A stretch of DNA of 6,536 bases from an uncultured Victivallales bacterium. GTDB lineage: Bacteria > Verrucomicrobiota > Lentisphaeria > Oligosphaerales > JAFGRS01. The notes beneath the pieces are model-generated. The model did no database searches. It saw only the letters and a program-made list of their open reading frames with translations, and was not told the DNA's origin. Shown in pieces: positions 1 through 6,536 of the stretch. The stretch is taken from assembly GCA_903834675.1 (NCBI GenBank), contig CAILKC010000180.1:1-6536 (forward strand), in the 5' to 3' direction. Numbering within the stretch: position 1 is the stretch's first letter; the number at the start of each line of letters is the position of its first letter. The position numbers and the translations under genes are program-made.

Positions 1-140
1 ACCGCATCTCCAGCGGACGGCGGTGGCGGCCCACCGCATCTCCAGCGGACGGCGGTGGAGCCCACCGCATCTCCAGCGGACGGCGGTGGAGCCCACCGCA
101 TCTCCAGCGGACGGCGGTGGCGGCCCACCGCATCTCCAGC
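1..140. repeat. 31/32-bp tandem array of hairpin units, continuing off the left edge
   Basis: Units start at 1, 33, 64, 95 and 127, with lengths 32, 31, 31 and 32 bp plus a 14-bp partial copy. Each holds the arms GCGGTGG and CCACCGC. Across unit borders these pair into tight hairpins: 20-37 and 114-131 with loop CGGC, 52-68 and 83-99 with loop AGC. A constant 14-bp linker, ATCTCCAGCGGACG, joins the hairpins. The only differences between complete units lie in those loops. The last copy ends at 140, 9 bp before the pglZ stop codon (150-152), so the array lies immediately 3' of pglZ on the transcript strand. It is not a CRISPR, because there are no unique spacers. There is no T tract, so a classical intrinsic terminator is not supported. 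It could be a REP-like or minisatellite element that affects mRNA ends or DNA structure; that is inference. Confidence 0.9.
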
Positions 141-149
141 AAGCCGCGC

Positions 150-2867
150 CTACTTCGACTCGATCCCGAACTGCCGCTTCAGCAGCGGCACATTCAACCC
201 CACCGTGTTCGTGGCCTCCTGCCGTTCGAGGACCGCATAGCCTTCGACGTTGAGCAATCGCCGCACCTGCGCCAGCAGGCCAGAGAGGCGGTGTTCGGGC
301 AGGTTCAGCGCGGTGGCCAGGGCTGGCGCGAGCAGGCTTCCGCCACGGCTGTCGAGGGCTTCCAGGAGCTTCGCCACGACCTCGTCGGGCACCGCCGCGC
401 GGCTGGCCAGTGCCTTCTGGGCCGCGTAGACCTGGCTCCGCAACAGGTCCTGGATCCACGAGCCTGCCGGCTTCGGGATGGTCGCCGCCGGCACCAGCCC
501 CTCCATGCCGGGCAGCGCCGGGACGGCCGCCGCAGCGGCGCGCCGGGCCTTCCCCGCGGACTTGGCAGCCGGTGCATTCTGCGCCTGCGGCAGCGGCAGC
601 TCCGTGGGCTCGGCCCACCACAGCGGCAGATCGGCGGGCATCTCGCTCAAGCCGTCGGGCAGACTCGATTCCGGCCAGAGGATGGCGACGGGCACCAGCA
701 TCTCCTGGGGCGTAGCGCCGCCGTGGTAGCCATTCTTGCGCGTCCCGTAGCGCAGCCGTTCCGAGATGGGGACGATCACCCGGCCGCCGGCCGCTCCCGC
801 GATCCGCGCCGACCGTATCTCCACCTCATCGTCGGCCGGCGCGCCGTCCGCCGTCCGCCAGCGCAGGCCGTCGGCGGCTTGGCGGCCCTGCGTCTGGCGC
901 TCCAGGATGTGCCCGTGGTCTGCCGTCAGCAGCACCGCCCGGCCCGCCGCCGCGGCTTCGGCCAGGATCGGCCCGAGGACGCGGATCTGTTGCTCCGACC
1001 ACACCGCATCCATCTGCTCACCGTGGTCCAGGAAGTCGTCCACGGCGTTGATGACGATGCCCACCACCCGCTGGCGGGGATCGCCGAGGGCCTGCCGGAT
1101 GCCCGCCGCCAGGCTGGGGTCCGCGCCGCCCTCCAGCGCCGCCTTGTGGAAAAGGCAGGGCTCGACGCCCTTGGAGGCCGCTCGCAAGGCCGGATGCTGC
1201 GCAAAGCCCGTCGCCTCATCGGCGGCCTGTCCGGCGCGCAGTTCACCGCAGAACAGGCTGGTGCGGCACACCTCAGTCACGGACGGCAACGCCGCCAGCC
1301 CCTGCAGCCGCTGGGGCAACGCCTCGAGGCGCAGCGGTTTCCAGCGGCGGGTCGTGATGTCCGACAGCAGCTCGCGGCACACCGCCCAGTTCATGCCGTC
1401 GATCACCAGGACCAGCACCGGCGCGGCAACGGCCAGCGGTGCCGCGACCTGCGCCAGGAGCTGTTCGACGGGGATCAGGCCGCTGGCGGGATCGCCCTGG
1501 GCCTGCCGTGCGGCCAGGGCGCGGCCGAAGGCGGCGTTCTCCTTCTCCCGCAGATCGCTGACGCGGTCCACCAGGCAGGCGTAGGCCGCGGAGAGTTCGG
1601 GGTTCGGCTCGCCGCCCCGCAGCACCTGTCGTGCCCAATCCACCAGGCTGCCTTCACGGGCGTACGCCGCGGCCATCTCGGCAAGCCCGGTGGCCCCCGG
1701 GGCCGCGGCGGCGGCATTGCGGTCGGCTAGCCAGCGGGCCAGCCGCATGGCCATCTGCAGTCGCGCCAGGCGCCGGTCGGAGGTGCGTCCCAGCCGATGC
1801 CGGCGAACGGCGCCAAACAACGGTTGCAGCTCCGTCCCGATGGCGGTGGCGCGCGACTCCACCTGCGCCGTCAGGGCGGCGGCGAAGCGGCCCAGGCGCT
1901 GCTCGAAGGCGCTCTCCAGCTCGGTGCTGCGCCAGGCGTGCTCGGCGGCGCCGACCTGCCGCAGTAGCGCTTCGGCGTCATCCAGGACCCGGCGCAGGGT
2001 CGGGTTCTTCAACTGCCGCAGCACGTCCGCAGCCGCATCCCGCCAGCGTCGGAGGGGCTCGGGAGCCGGGTTGTCGAGCCCCAGCCAGGCCTCGAAGCGG
2101 CCGACGGCTTTGTCGAGCTCGGGGCCGGCAGCGTCGTGGAACACCACCTCCATCACCAACCCGGCCGCCAGGGCAAGGTGCCCATTGGCGCCGCCCAGGA
2201 AGGTCAGCAAGGGCGTCACCGCATCACCTGTCACCTGTGCCAGCCACTCGGCGGCCGCCGTGCGCAGCTCGGTTGGGGCGCCGCGCCAGTGTTTCGCCAG
2301 GTCGCTCTCCGCCGTGGCCCGCAGGATGCTGGCCAGGTCCGGGTGGTCACCATTCAGCCCAAAACGTCGGCTGAGCAGGACACCCCAGGCCGTCTCCGCA
2401 TCCACCATACCGCCGGACACGGGCTTGAAGCCGGTGTCCCCGGCCTCCTCCAGCAGGAACTCCGCCAGGGCCGCATGGCGCGTCAGCCGGGGGTCCAGCG
2501 AGGTCGCCTTGAACAGCGCCCGGACGATCTCCCAGTTGTTGATCGTGTGCAGCCGCCGCAGGGCCAGGCGCAGCAGGATGTCCTCGCTGAGGTCCGCCGG
2601 ATTGAGCGGCGTCAGCAAGACGGCGAAGTCAGCATCCATGCCGGCCTCGGCCTGCTGCAGGGCCAGGCGCATCTGTAGCGGCGAATCACACTGGAACACC
2701 GCCAGGCGGTTCCCCGGCGCACCGTCGATGGCCGGGCCGGTCCAGCGCTGCGGCGAGGCAATGCCGAAGACGCGGGCCGTGGGCGCCTTGGTGCGGATCG
2801 CCTGCACCTGCGCCCGGAGCACGCCGAGGCTGAGGCCGCAGGCGGGTAGGGTTAGGGTTGCTGACAT
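150..2867 (-). CDS. pglZ: BREX-2 system phosphatase-like protein PglZ
   Basis: PglZ is the alkaline-phosphatase-superfamily component found in all BREX systems; in Streptomyces Pgl it is essential for phage limitation, and its toxicity is countered by PglX. This 905-residue protein has the length and layout of the type 2 form. Residues 1-470 are a helical N-terminal region with no motif I recognise. The PglZ domain spans about 480-730: VLVIDGMN (D490, first metal ligand), LPSVTEVCRTSLF (527-539, holding the S/T expected at the nucleophile position), INAVDDFLDHG (606-616), TADHGH (648-653, D650 and H651 as metal ligands) and GYHGGAT (713-719, H715). No expected ligand is missing. An Ala/Pro-rich linker (about 757-790) leads to a C-terminal segment (about 825-905, with LLNVEGYAVLER) resembling a winged helix. 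ATG at 2865-2867 is the first start in frame with coding character; the stop is TAG at 150-152. It lies 329 bp after pglY rather than abutting it. Confidence 0.93.
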   Translation of the reverse strand: MSATLTLPACGLSLGVLRAQVQAIRTKAPTARVFGIASPQRWTGPAIDGAPGNRLAVFQCDSPLQMRLALQQAEAGMDADFAVLLTPLNPADLSEDILLRLALRRLHTINNWEIVRALFKATSLDPRLTRHAALAEFLLEEAGDTGFKPVSGGMVDAETAWGVLLSRRFGLNGDHPDLASILRATAESDLAKHWRGAPTELRTAAAEWLAQVTGDAVTPLLTFLGGANGHLALAAGLVMEVVFHDAAGPELDKAVGRFEAWLGLDNPAPEPLRRWRDAAADVLRQLKNPTLRRVLDDAEALLRQVGAAEHAWRSTELESAFEQRLGRFAAALTAQVESRATAIGTELQPLFGAVRRHRLGRTSDRRLARLQMAMRLARWLADRNAAAAAPGATGLAEMAAAYAREGSLVDWARQVLRGGEPNPELSAAYACLVDRVSDLREKENAAFGRALAARQAQGDPASGLIPVEQLLAQVAAPLAVAAPVLVLVIDGMNWAVCRELLSDITTRRWKPLRLEALPQRLQGLAALPSVTEVCRTSLFCGELRAGQAADEATGFAQHPALRAASKGVEPCLFHKAALEGGADPSLAAGIRQALGDPRQRVVGIVINAVDDFLDHGEQMDAVWSEQQIRVLGPILAEAAAAGRAVLLTADHGHILERQTQGRQAADGLRWRTADGAPADDEVEIRSARIAGAAGGRVIVPISERLRYGTRKNGYHGGATPQEMLVPVAILWPESSLPDGLSEMPADLPLWWAEPTELPLPQAQNAPAAKSAGKARRAAAAAVPALPGMEGLVPAATIPKPAGSWIQDLLRSQVYAAQKALASRAAVPDEVVAKLLEALDSRGGSLLAPALATALNLPEHRLSGLLAQVRRLLNVEGYAVLERQEATNTVGLNVPLLKRQFGIESK

Positions 2868-2880
2868 GAGTTGTGGTCGG

Positions 2881-2886
2881 CCCTTC
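2881..2886 (-). promoter_or_regulatory. Weak candidate ribosome binding site for pglZ
   Basis: GAAGGG on the minus strand lies 13 nt before the ATG, longer than the usual 5-9 nt. No purine run is nearer to the start. The candidate belongs to repeat B1, so the repeat may have replaced the native leader, or the gene may be translated with little Shine-Dalgarno help. Confidence 0.25.
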
Positions 2887-2915
2887 AGGCCTGCAAGATC
2901 TTCTTTTCGGTCGTT

Positions 2916-2954
2916 GACCCAGGGCGACGGGCGGGTACGCCCTTGCCCTGGGCT
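2916..2954. repeat. Palindromic element A, copy 1
   Basis: The outer arms CCCAGGGC and GCCCTGGG are perfect complements. Inside them GGGCG and CGCCC pair around a GGTA loop, giving a two-part stem with a small internal loop (GAC opposite TT). This is the copy nearest pglZ. It is followed by AAGGTAACGCT before B2, whereas the other two copies are followed by GTTATGTTGTC. Confidence 0.9.
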
Positions 2955-2982
2955 AAGGTAACGCTGGCCCTTCAGGCCGCCG

Positions 2983-3021
2983 GACCCAGGGCGACGGGCG
3001 GGTACGCCCTTGCCCTGGGCT
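2983..3021. repeat. Palindromic element A, copy 2
   Basis: Identical base for base to copies 1 and 3, with the same arms and GGTA loop. It lies only 17 bp after the start of the shortened B2 element, which suggests a deletion immediately before this copy. Confidence 0.9.
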
Positions 3022-3050
3022 GTTATGTTGTCGGCCCTTCAGGCCTGCAA
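3022..3050 (-). promoter_or_regulatory. Possible sigma70-like promoter for pglZ within repeat element B3
   Basis: On the minus strand, TTGCAG (3045-3050) is followed after 17 bp by CATAAC (3022-3027). The match is partial to both consensus hexamers but the spacing is ideal. A transcript starting near 3015 would have a leader of about 150 nt carrying hairpins A2 and A1 before the pglZ start. The hexamers are part of the repeat, so chance is a serious alternative. Confidence 0.2.
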
Positions 3051-3068
3051 GATCGTTTGGGGGGTGTT

Positions 3069-3107
3069 GACCCAGGGCGACGGGCGGGTACGCCCTTGCC
3101 CTGGGCT
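3069..3107. repeat. Palindromic element A, copy 3
   Basis: Identical to the other two copies and the nearest to the pglY stop codon. On the pglY transcript it would be the first strong hairpin, about 90 nt after the stop. The RNA after the stem (AACACCCCCC) has no U run, so it does not look like a standard intrinsic terminator, though it could act as a 3' end stabiliser or attenuate read-through. Confidence 0.9.
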
Positions 3108-3135
3108 GTTATGTTGTCGGCCCTTCAGGCCTGCC

Positions 3136-3196
3136 ACTTGGTCCTTCGTCATTGGTCCTTCGGCATTCGTCATTGGCCGGCCCGGGCACTCCGCGC
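3136..3196. repeat. Degenerate short repeats just after pglY
   Basis: TTCGTCATTGG occurs at 3145-3155 and again at 3166-3176, and GGTCCTTCG at 3140-3148 and 3154-3162, so the tract is built from a few reshuffled words. It is followed by self-complementary GC blocks (GGCCGGCC 3175-3182, GCCCGGGC 3180-3187) with no T tract. I see no gene in it. Confidence 0.6.
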
Positions 3197-6100
3197 CTAG
3201 CCCTCGATTGTCCAGGTGATATCGACCCGCACGGTCTGCCCGGCCTTGAGGCCCTCGCGCAGGCGTTTGAGTTCCTTCTCCGCGTCCTCCGCCGAGAGCG
3301 ACTGCCGCCCGCCCGTTACCACCGTCTTCCTGTCTGTCTTGGTCTCATGCTTGGGGTCCGGGGGCTTGGGCGGCTTGGGCGGCGTCAGCAGGCGGATGGC
3401 CTTGTCCGCCTCCGTGTCCAGCGCCGCCGCGAGTGGGGTCACGTGTTCATCGGCGCGCAGCGCCTCGGCCAGGCGCTGCAGGATGGCCTGTGCCGCGGCC
3501 TGCCGGTCATCCTGCAGAGCCCGAATGGCCTCGAAGAGCTGCCACTTGGTGTTCGCCAGGGCCGCGACGACGGCGGCGGCCGACGCCAGCGAGGTCCCCA
3601 TCGCCGGGGCGCTGGTGCGGGGTTCGCAACCGGCCAGGGCCTGGACCACCCCATCCGGCGTGGCCTCGCGCACGGCCCCCAGAAGCTCCACCACGGCAGC
3701 CGCAGTCTTCTGCCGGTCCGCCGTGGCGGGGTCGATCTCCTGGTCGGCCAGGATCTGCCCCAGGCGCTGGAGCAGCTCCCGGCACTTCTCCTGGTGGGCC
3801 GCGGCCTGCGCCTGCACCTCGCTGGCCAGGCGGGCCAGGTTGGTGGCGTTGAGGAGCGGTGAGGGCGACAACCCGAAGAGGTGCCCGGCGCGTTCCCGCG
3901 CGCTGGTCCAGGCGGCCTCGGGAGGCAGCGCCTGCAGCTTCAGCTCGACCTCGCTCGGCAGGTTGGCCAGGGAGGGCTCGAACGGCGCGCCGTGGCGGTG
4001 GAAACTGCGGTTGGTCTGCGCCGCGAAGACCGTGATCACCAGGTTCCCGCACTCCGCCGGCAAGCCCATGGGCTGCGGGTCATCGAGCCAGCGGCGCAGG
4101 TCCTGCACCGTCAGCGTTGCGCCGGCCGCCGGCGCCTTGCGGTGGAAGTGCTCCCGCCAATGCTGGCCGAGCACGAAATGCGTTTCGCCCTGGACCCCCA
4201 GCTGCAGGGCCTCGGCGATCCCCTTCAGCAGCGGCCGCAAGGGCTTGTCCACCGGGATGCGCCCGTCCTTCTCGGCCACGGCCCGCATGACCTCCTCGCC
4301 GACCTTGCGCAGGTGCGTCGGCTTGATCTCGGCCGCAAAGTCCGGGTGCGCCGGGAAGTCGAAGGTCAGGGCCTGGTTCAGGCAACCCAGGAAGGCGCCT
4401 TTGAGGTTACTCGCCGCGGGCGGCTGCAGCGCCAGGCCCGGCATGAGTGAGCGGAAGGTGTCCTCCAGCGAATGCGCTCCGTCCACCGCGGTGCTCTGCG
4501 AACCCCGCACGCCGTAGGCCGCCTCGACGTGTTGCCGCACCCGCTCGCGCAGGGCGCTGCACTGATTCTCGAGCAGCGTTTTGGCCGTGCTGCGGTCCTG
4601 GGGCGACAGGGCGCGGGCATAGCTCTCGAAACGCTCGCCGGCCAGCACGTGGTCGATCACCACCAGTTGGCTGAGGTCGCGCCGGGCCGGCGCCGAGAAG
4701 AAGGCGGGCAGCCATACCAGCGTGCGCATCCCCTTCGGGTTGGCCTGCTGGTACACCTGCAGCCGGCTGATGTCGTCGCGCGTGGTACGGTTATCCTCGT
4801 CGAGGGGATAATCGACGATCACCTTCCAGGACGAGCCCGAGGGCGCGAAGGAGACCTCGCCCAGGGTGCGCACATTGCCGTAGATGAACTCGCACTCGCG
4901 CTCGGTGTTGCGCCAGGGGAAGCCGTAGGTCAGGAACAGCCCGTCGGGCTCGGCGATCTCCAGCTCCTCGAAGAGGATGGCCTTGACCATGCGGATCTGG
5001 TTGCCGAGATTGTCCTCCTGCTGGGCCGCCTTCAGGATCGACTCCGTGTCGACGCCGCTGAGTTGCAGGGAGATCACCGGGTTCACCGGGTCGTCGCCGA
5101 TCTTCAGCTCACCCACCTGCGCGGCCCAATCCCGGCAGCGCTGCATGACCGCGGCCGTCTCCCGGCCGGGGATCGGCGAGCGGATGGTGCCATGGTTGAG
5201 CGCCGCCAGCCGGGCCGCGGTCAGGTTGCGCAGCGACGACACGCCGGGCACCAGCGCCGCCAGCAGCAGCGTCTTCAGCAGCCGGTCGTCGTTGACGAAG
5301 TTCACCCGGGCCGGGTCGCCCGCCGGGCGCGCCAGCAGCTCGTCCCTCGTGGCGTTGTGGCGGGATTCCAGCACCGGCAGCAGCTTCTCGTGGTAGAGTT
5401 TGCGGGCATTATCGAAGTGGACTTTCATCTCCTGGCTGAAGGCCTCGTCGCCCTGCGCCACCACGTCGTAGAGGTCGCCCACCGGCACGATGTCCCCGAC
5501 CCGCAGCGTCTCCCGTTGCTCGACCAGGAGCTGCAGCATCACCTTCAGCGCCGTGCGCTCCCGCTGCAGCATGCCCGAGGCCGCCACCAGGGTCTCCATC
5601 AGCGCCGGGCTGAAGGGGTAGATGAGGCGGAACACCCCGCGGTCATACTCGTTGGCCAGCAGCGTATCCATGACCTCTTTGCGGATCGCGGCGGTGGCGG
5701 CGAAGGCGGTGTCCATCTCTTGCCGGGCCGCCTCGTTGCGGGGCTGCAAAATACGCCGATTGGCGATCACGGGCAGGTTGCGGTCCTCCAGCCGGATCAC
5801 CCCGAAACGGCCCTCGGACCAGTCCACCGAGTCGGCGTAGTTCACCTGCTGCGCCCCCGGCACGGTATCGCCGATGAGCTTGCGCAGGTCGCGCTGCCGG
5901 GCCACGAAGCTGATGATGGGGATGGGCCGCGACGCATTCTGCGACTCCACCAGCTTCACCAGCTTCTGCGTTTCGCGGTGGATGAAGCCCAGGTCGGCCG
6001 CGTTGCTGGCCAGCCACAGGATCAGCTCATCGAGGAAAAGCACCAGGCCATCGTAGCCCAGCGCCTGGGCGTGCTGCGCGATCACCGCCAGGCCGCGGTC

Positions 6101-6536
6101 GAGATCGAGGAAGGCCTCATGCTGGCCCGCGGCGACGTTGTGGTAAGCGCGGAAGAAGGTCTGCACCAGCCGGCCCACCAGCCGCACCCGCTGCGGGTCC
6201 TCCGGGAGCGCCGCGAGGGCGGCCTCGAAGCTCGCCGCGTCCCAGCCCGCCGCCAGTTTTCCCCAGCCGCCGCCGGTGGCCACCAGCCCTGCATTCAGCT
6301 TGGCGAAGAAGGCCGCATCGCCCAGCCCCTGCCGCAGGCTCGCCGCATCCTCGAACAGGCTCTGCGCCAGGTACACTCCCGGCACCGGCGCCTGCGGGTG
6401 GAGCTGCCGCACGTACTCGGCGTAGCGCCCGAGGATGCCCTGCTCCAGGTTCAGGCAGCCGATCATGTGGAAGGGCACCATCAGGAACTTACGGCCCTGG
6501 GTCCAGGCGTTGTGCTTGGCCACTACGGCGGCCAGC
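3197..6536 (-). CDS. pglY: BREX-2 system ATPase PglY, 5' end cut by window edge
   Basis: PglY is the large P-loop ATPase of BREX type 2 (Pgl) phage defence and is cytoplasmic; it is thought to supply ATP hydrolysis to the complex that contains PglZ and the PglX methyltransferase. The frame stays open to the window edge upstream of the GTG at 6521-6523, so that GTG is internal and the Walker A region lies outside. Numbering from it: a KFLMVPFHMIG segment near residues 12-22; Walker B-like LVLFLDEL at 160-167 (D165, E166; codons 6026-6031), embedded in a hydrophobic strand; and IISFVARQRDLRKL at 203-216, a stretch I recall as conserved in PglY. The rest is a long, mostly helical body with no recognised fold, then a proline/lysine linker (PPKPPKPPDPK, about 1048-1060) and a small charged tail ending in DITWTIEG. 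The stop is TAG at 3197-3199. At least 1112 residues are visible; family members are about 1200-1300. Family assignment rests on remembered motifs and on pglZ following directly. Confidence 0.88.
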   Translation of the reverse strand, partial: LAAVVAKHNAWTQGRKFLMVPFHMIGCLNLEQGILGRYAEYVRQLHPQAPVPGVYLAQSLFEDAASLRQGLGDAAFFAKLNAGLVATGGGWGKLAAGWDAASFEAALAALPEDPQRVRLVGRLVQTFFRAYHNVAAGQHEAFLDLDRGLAVIAQHAQALGYDGLVLFLDELILWLASNAADLGFIHRETQKLVKLVESQNASRPIPIISFVARQRDLRKLIGDTVPGAQQVNYADSVDWSEGRFGVIRLEDRNLPVIANRRILQPRNEAARQEMDTAFAATAAIRKEVMDTLLANEYDRGVFRLIYPFSPALMETLVAASGMLQRERTALKVMLQLLVEQRETLRVGDIVPVGDLYDVVAQGDEAFSQEMKVHFDNARKLYHEKLLPVLESRHNATRDELLARPAGDPARVNFVNDDRLLKTLLLAALVPGVSSLRNLTAARLAALNHGTIRSPIPGRETAAVMQRCRDWAAQVGELKIGDDPVNPVISLQLSGVDTESILKAAQQEDNLGNQIRMVKAILFEELEIAEPDGLFLTYGFPWRNTERECEFIYGNVRTLGEVSFAPSGSSWKVIVDYPLDEDNRTTRDDISRLQVYQQANPKGMRTLVWLPAFFSAPARRDLSQLVVIDHVLAGERFESYARALSPQDRSTAKTLLENQCSALRERVRQHVEAAYGVRGSQSTAVDGAHSLEDTFRSLMPGLALQPPAASNLKGAFLGCLNQALTFDFPAHPDFAAEIKPTHLRKVGEEVMRAVAEKDGRIPVDKPLRPLLKGIAEALQLGVQGETHFVLGQHWREHFHRKAPAAGATLTVQDLRRWLDDPQPMGLPAECGNLVITVFAAQTNRSFHRHGAPFEPSLANLPSEVELKLQALPPEAAWTSARERAGHLFGLSPSPLLNATNLARLASEVQAQAAAHQEKCRELLQRLGQILADQEIDPATADRQKTAAAVVELLGAVREATPDGVVQALAGCEPRTSAPAMGTSLASAAAVVAALANTKWQLFEAIRALQDDRQAAAQAILQRLAEALRADEHVTPLAAALDTEADKAIRLLTPPKPPKPPDPKHETKTDRKTVVTGGRQSLSAEDAEKELKRLREGLKAGQTVRVDITWTIEG

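Larger units (their letters stand above)
2877..3135. repeat. Composite palindromic repeat cluster between pglY and pglZ
   Basis: Two elements alternate, B1-A1-B2-A2-B3-A3-B4. Element A is a 39-bp imperfect palindrome in three identical copies (2916-2954, 2983-3021, 3069-3107). Element B centres on GGCCCTTCAGGCC (starts at 2879, 2966, 3033 and 3119) and is followed by TGCAAGATC in B1 and B3. Every A ends exactly 11 bp before the next B. B to A is 36-37 bp apart in the full units but only 17 bp for B2-A2, which looks like an internal deletion of about 20 bp. The block 2983-3048 recurs without a mismatch at 3069-3134 (66 bp), so the last duplication is recent or the copies are kept alike by conversion. 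The open frames across this region merely translate the repeat and are not credible genes. It resembles REP/BIME-like dispersed elements; whether copies occur elsewhere in the genome cannot be seen here. Confidence 0.92.

Noticed and set aside
1..140. CRISPR array
   Set aside because: The units are direct tandem copies with no unique spacers of 25-40 bp between them.
1..253. Open frames over the left tandem array (repeat protein?)
   Set aside because: Unit lengths of 31 and 32 bp shift the frame at each copy, so no periodic protein repeat is maintained.
117..1730. 537-codon open frame on the plus strand
   Set aside because: It is antisense to pglZ, runs from the tandem repeat into the gene, is rich in Arg/Gln/Gly, and shows no recognisable domain. 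Long antisense frames are expected in G+C-rich DNA.
2840..2861. Telomere-like GGGTTAGGG motif
   Set aside because: It is only two short copies inside the start of pglZ, encoding part of residues 2-8, and has no wider array.
1690..2961. 423-codon plus-strand open frame
   Set aside because: Antisense to pglZ, composed largely of Arg, Ser and Ala, and ends inside the intergenic repeats. The motif-bearing protein is on the other strand.
2868..3196. Intrinsic terminator after pglY
   Set aside because: The hairpins are strong, but none is followed by a U run on the minus-strand transcript.
2871..3219. Small plus-strand open frames in the pglY-pglZ gap
   Set aside because: Their translations simply repeat GRRAGTPLPWA and LQAC-type strings from the palindromic repeats, so they are spurious.
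3216..4517. 433-codon plus-strand open frame
   Set aside because: Antisense shadow of pglY with low-complexity composition and no motif.
6521..6523. GTG as the true start of pglY
   Set aside because: The frame is open upstream to the edge (codons for Leu-Ala-Ala-Val). A PglY ATPase needs a Walker A region before this point, so the gene is cut by the window.

Overview
This 6.5 kb window is G+C-rich (about two thirds by eye). It holds two long genes, both on the minus strand, which I read as pglY followed by pglZ of a BREX type 2 (Pgl, phage growth limitation) antiphage system. pglY enters from the right edge without its 5' end and stops at 3197. pglZ runs from 2867 to 150 and is complete. The usual BREX-2 order is pglW-pglX-pglY-pglZ, often followed by brxD and brxHI. 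The kinase and methyltransferase genes would therefore be expected beyond 6536, and any brxD/brxHI to the left of position 1. None of those genes is visible here.

PglY is the large P-loop ATPase of the system. The window contains its Walker B-like LVLFLDEL motif; the Walker A motif would lie beyond the edge. PglZ is the alkaline-phosphatase-superfamily protein of the system. It carries the full set of expected metal-site motifs (VIDGM, LPSVTEV, TADHG, YHGG) and a C-terminal domain resembling a winged helix. Both frames are long and uninterrupted, so this part of the system looks intact.

The non-coding DNA is the unusual part. The 329-bp gap between pglY and pglZ is filled by composite palindromic repeats: three identical 39-bp hairpin units alternating with four copies of a short GGCC-type element, then a stretch of degenerate short repeats. 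About 10 bp past the pglZ stop begins an unrelated 31/32-bp tandem array of back-to-back hairpins, which runs off the left edge. pglZ is thus bracketed by two different families of structured repeats, in a place where defence operons are usually tightly packed.

The host cannot be identified firmly. G+C content, dispersed palindromes and the ATTCGTCATTGG-type tract resemble intergenic DNA I associate with Planctomycetota, Verrucomicrobiota and relatives. This is a weak, memory-based impression and a G+C-rich proteobacterium is not excluded.
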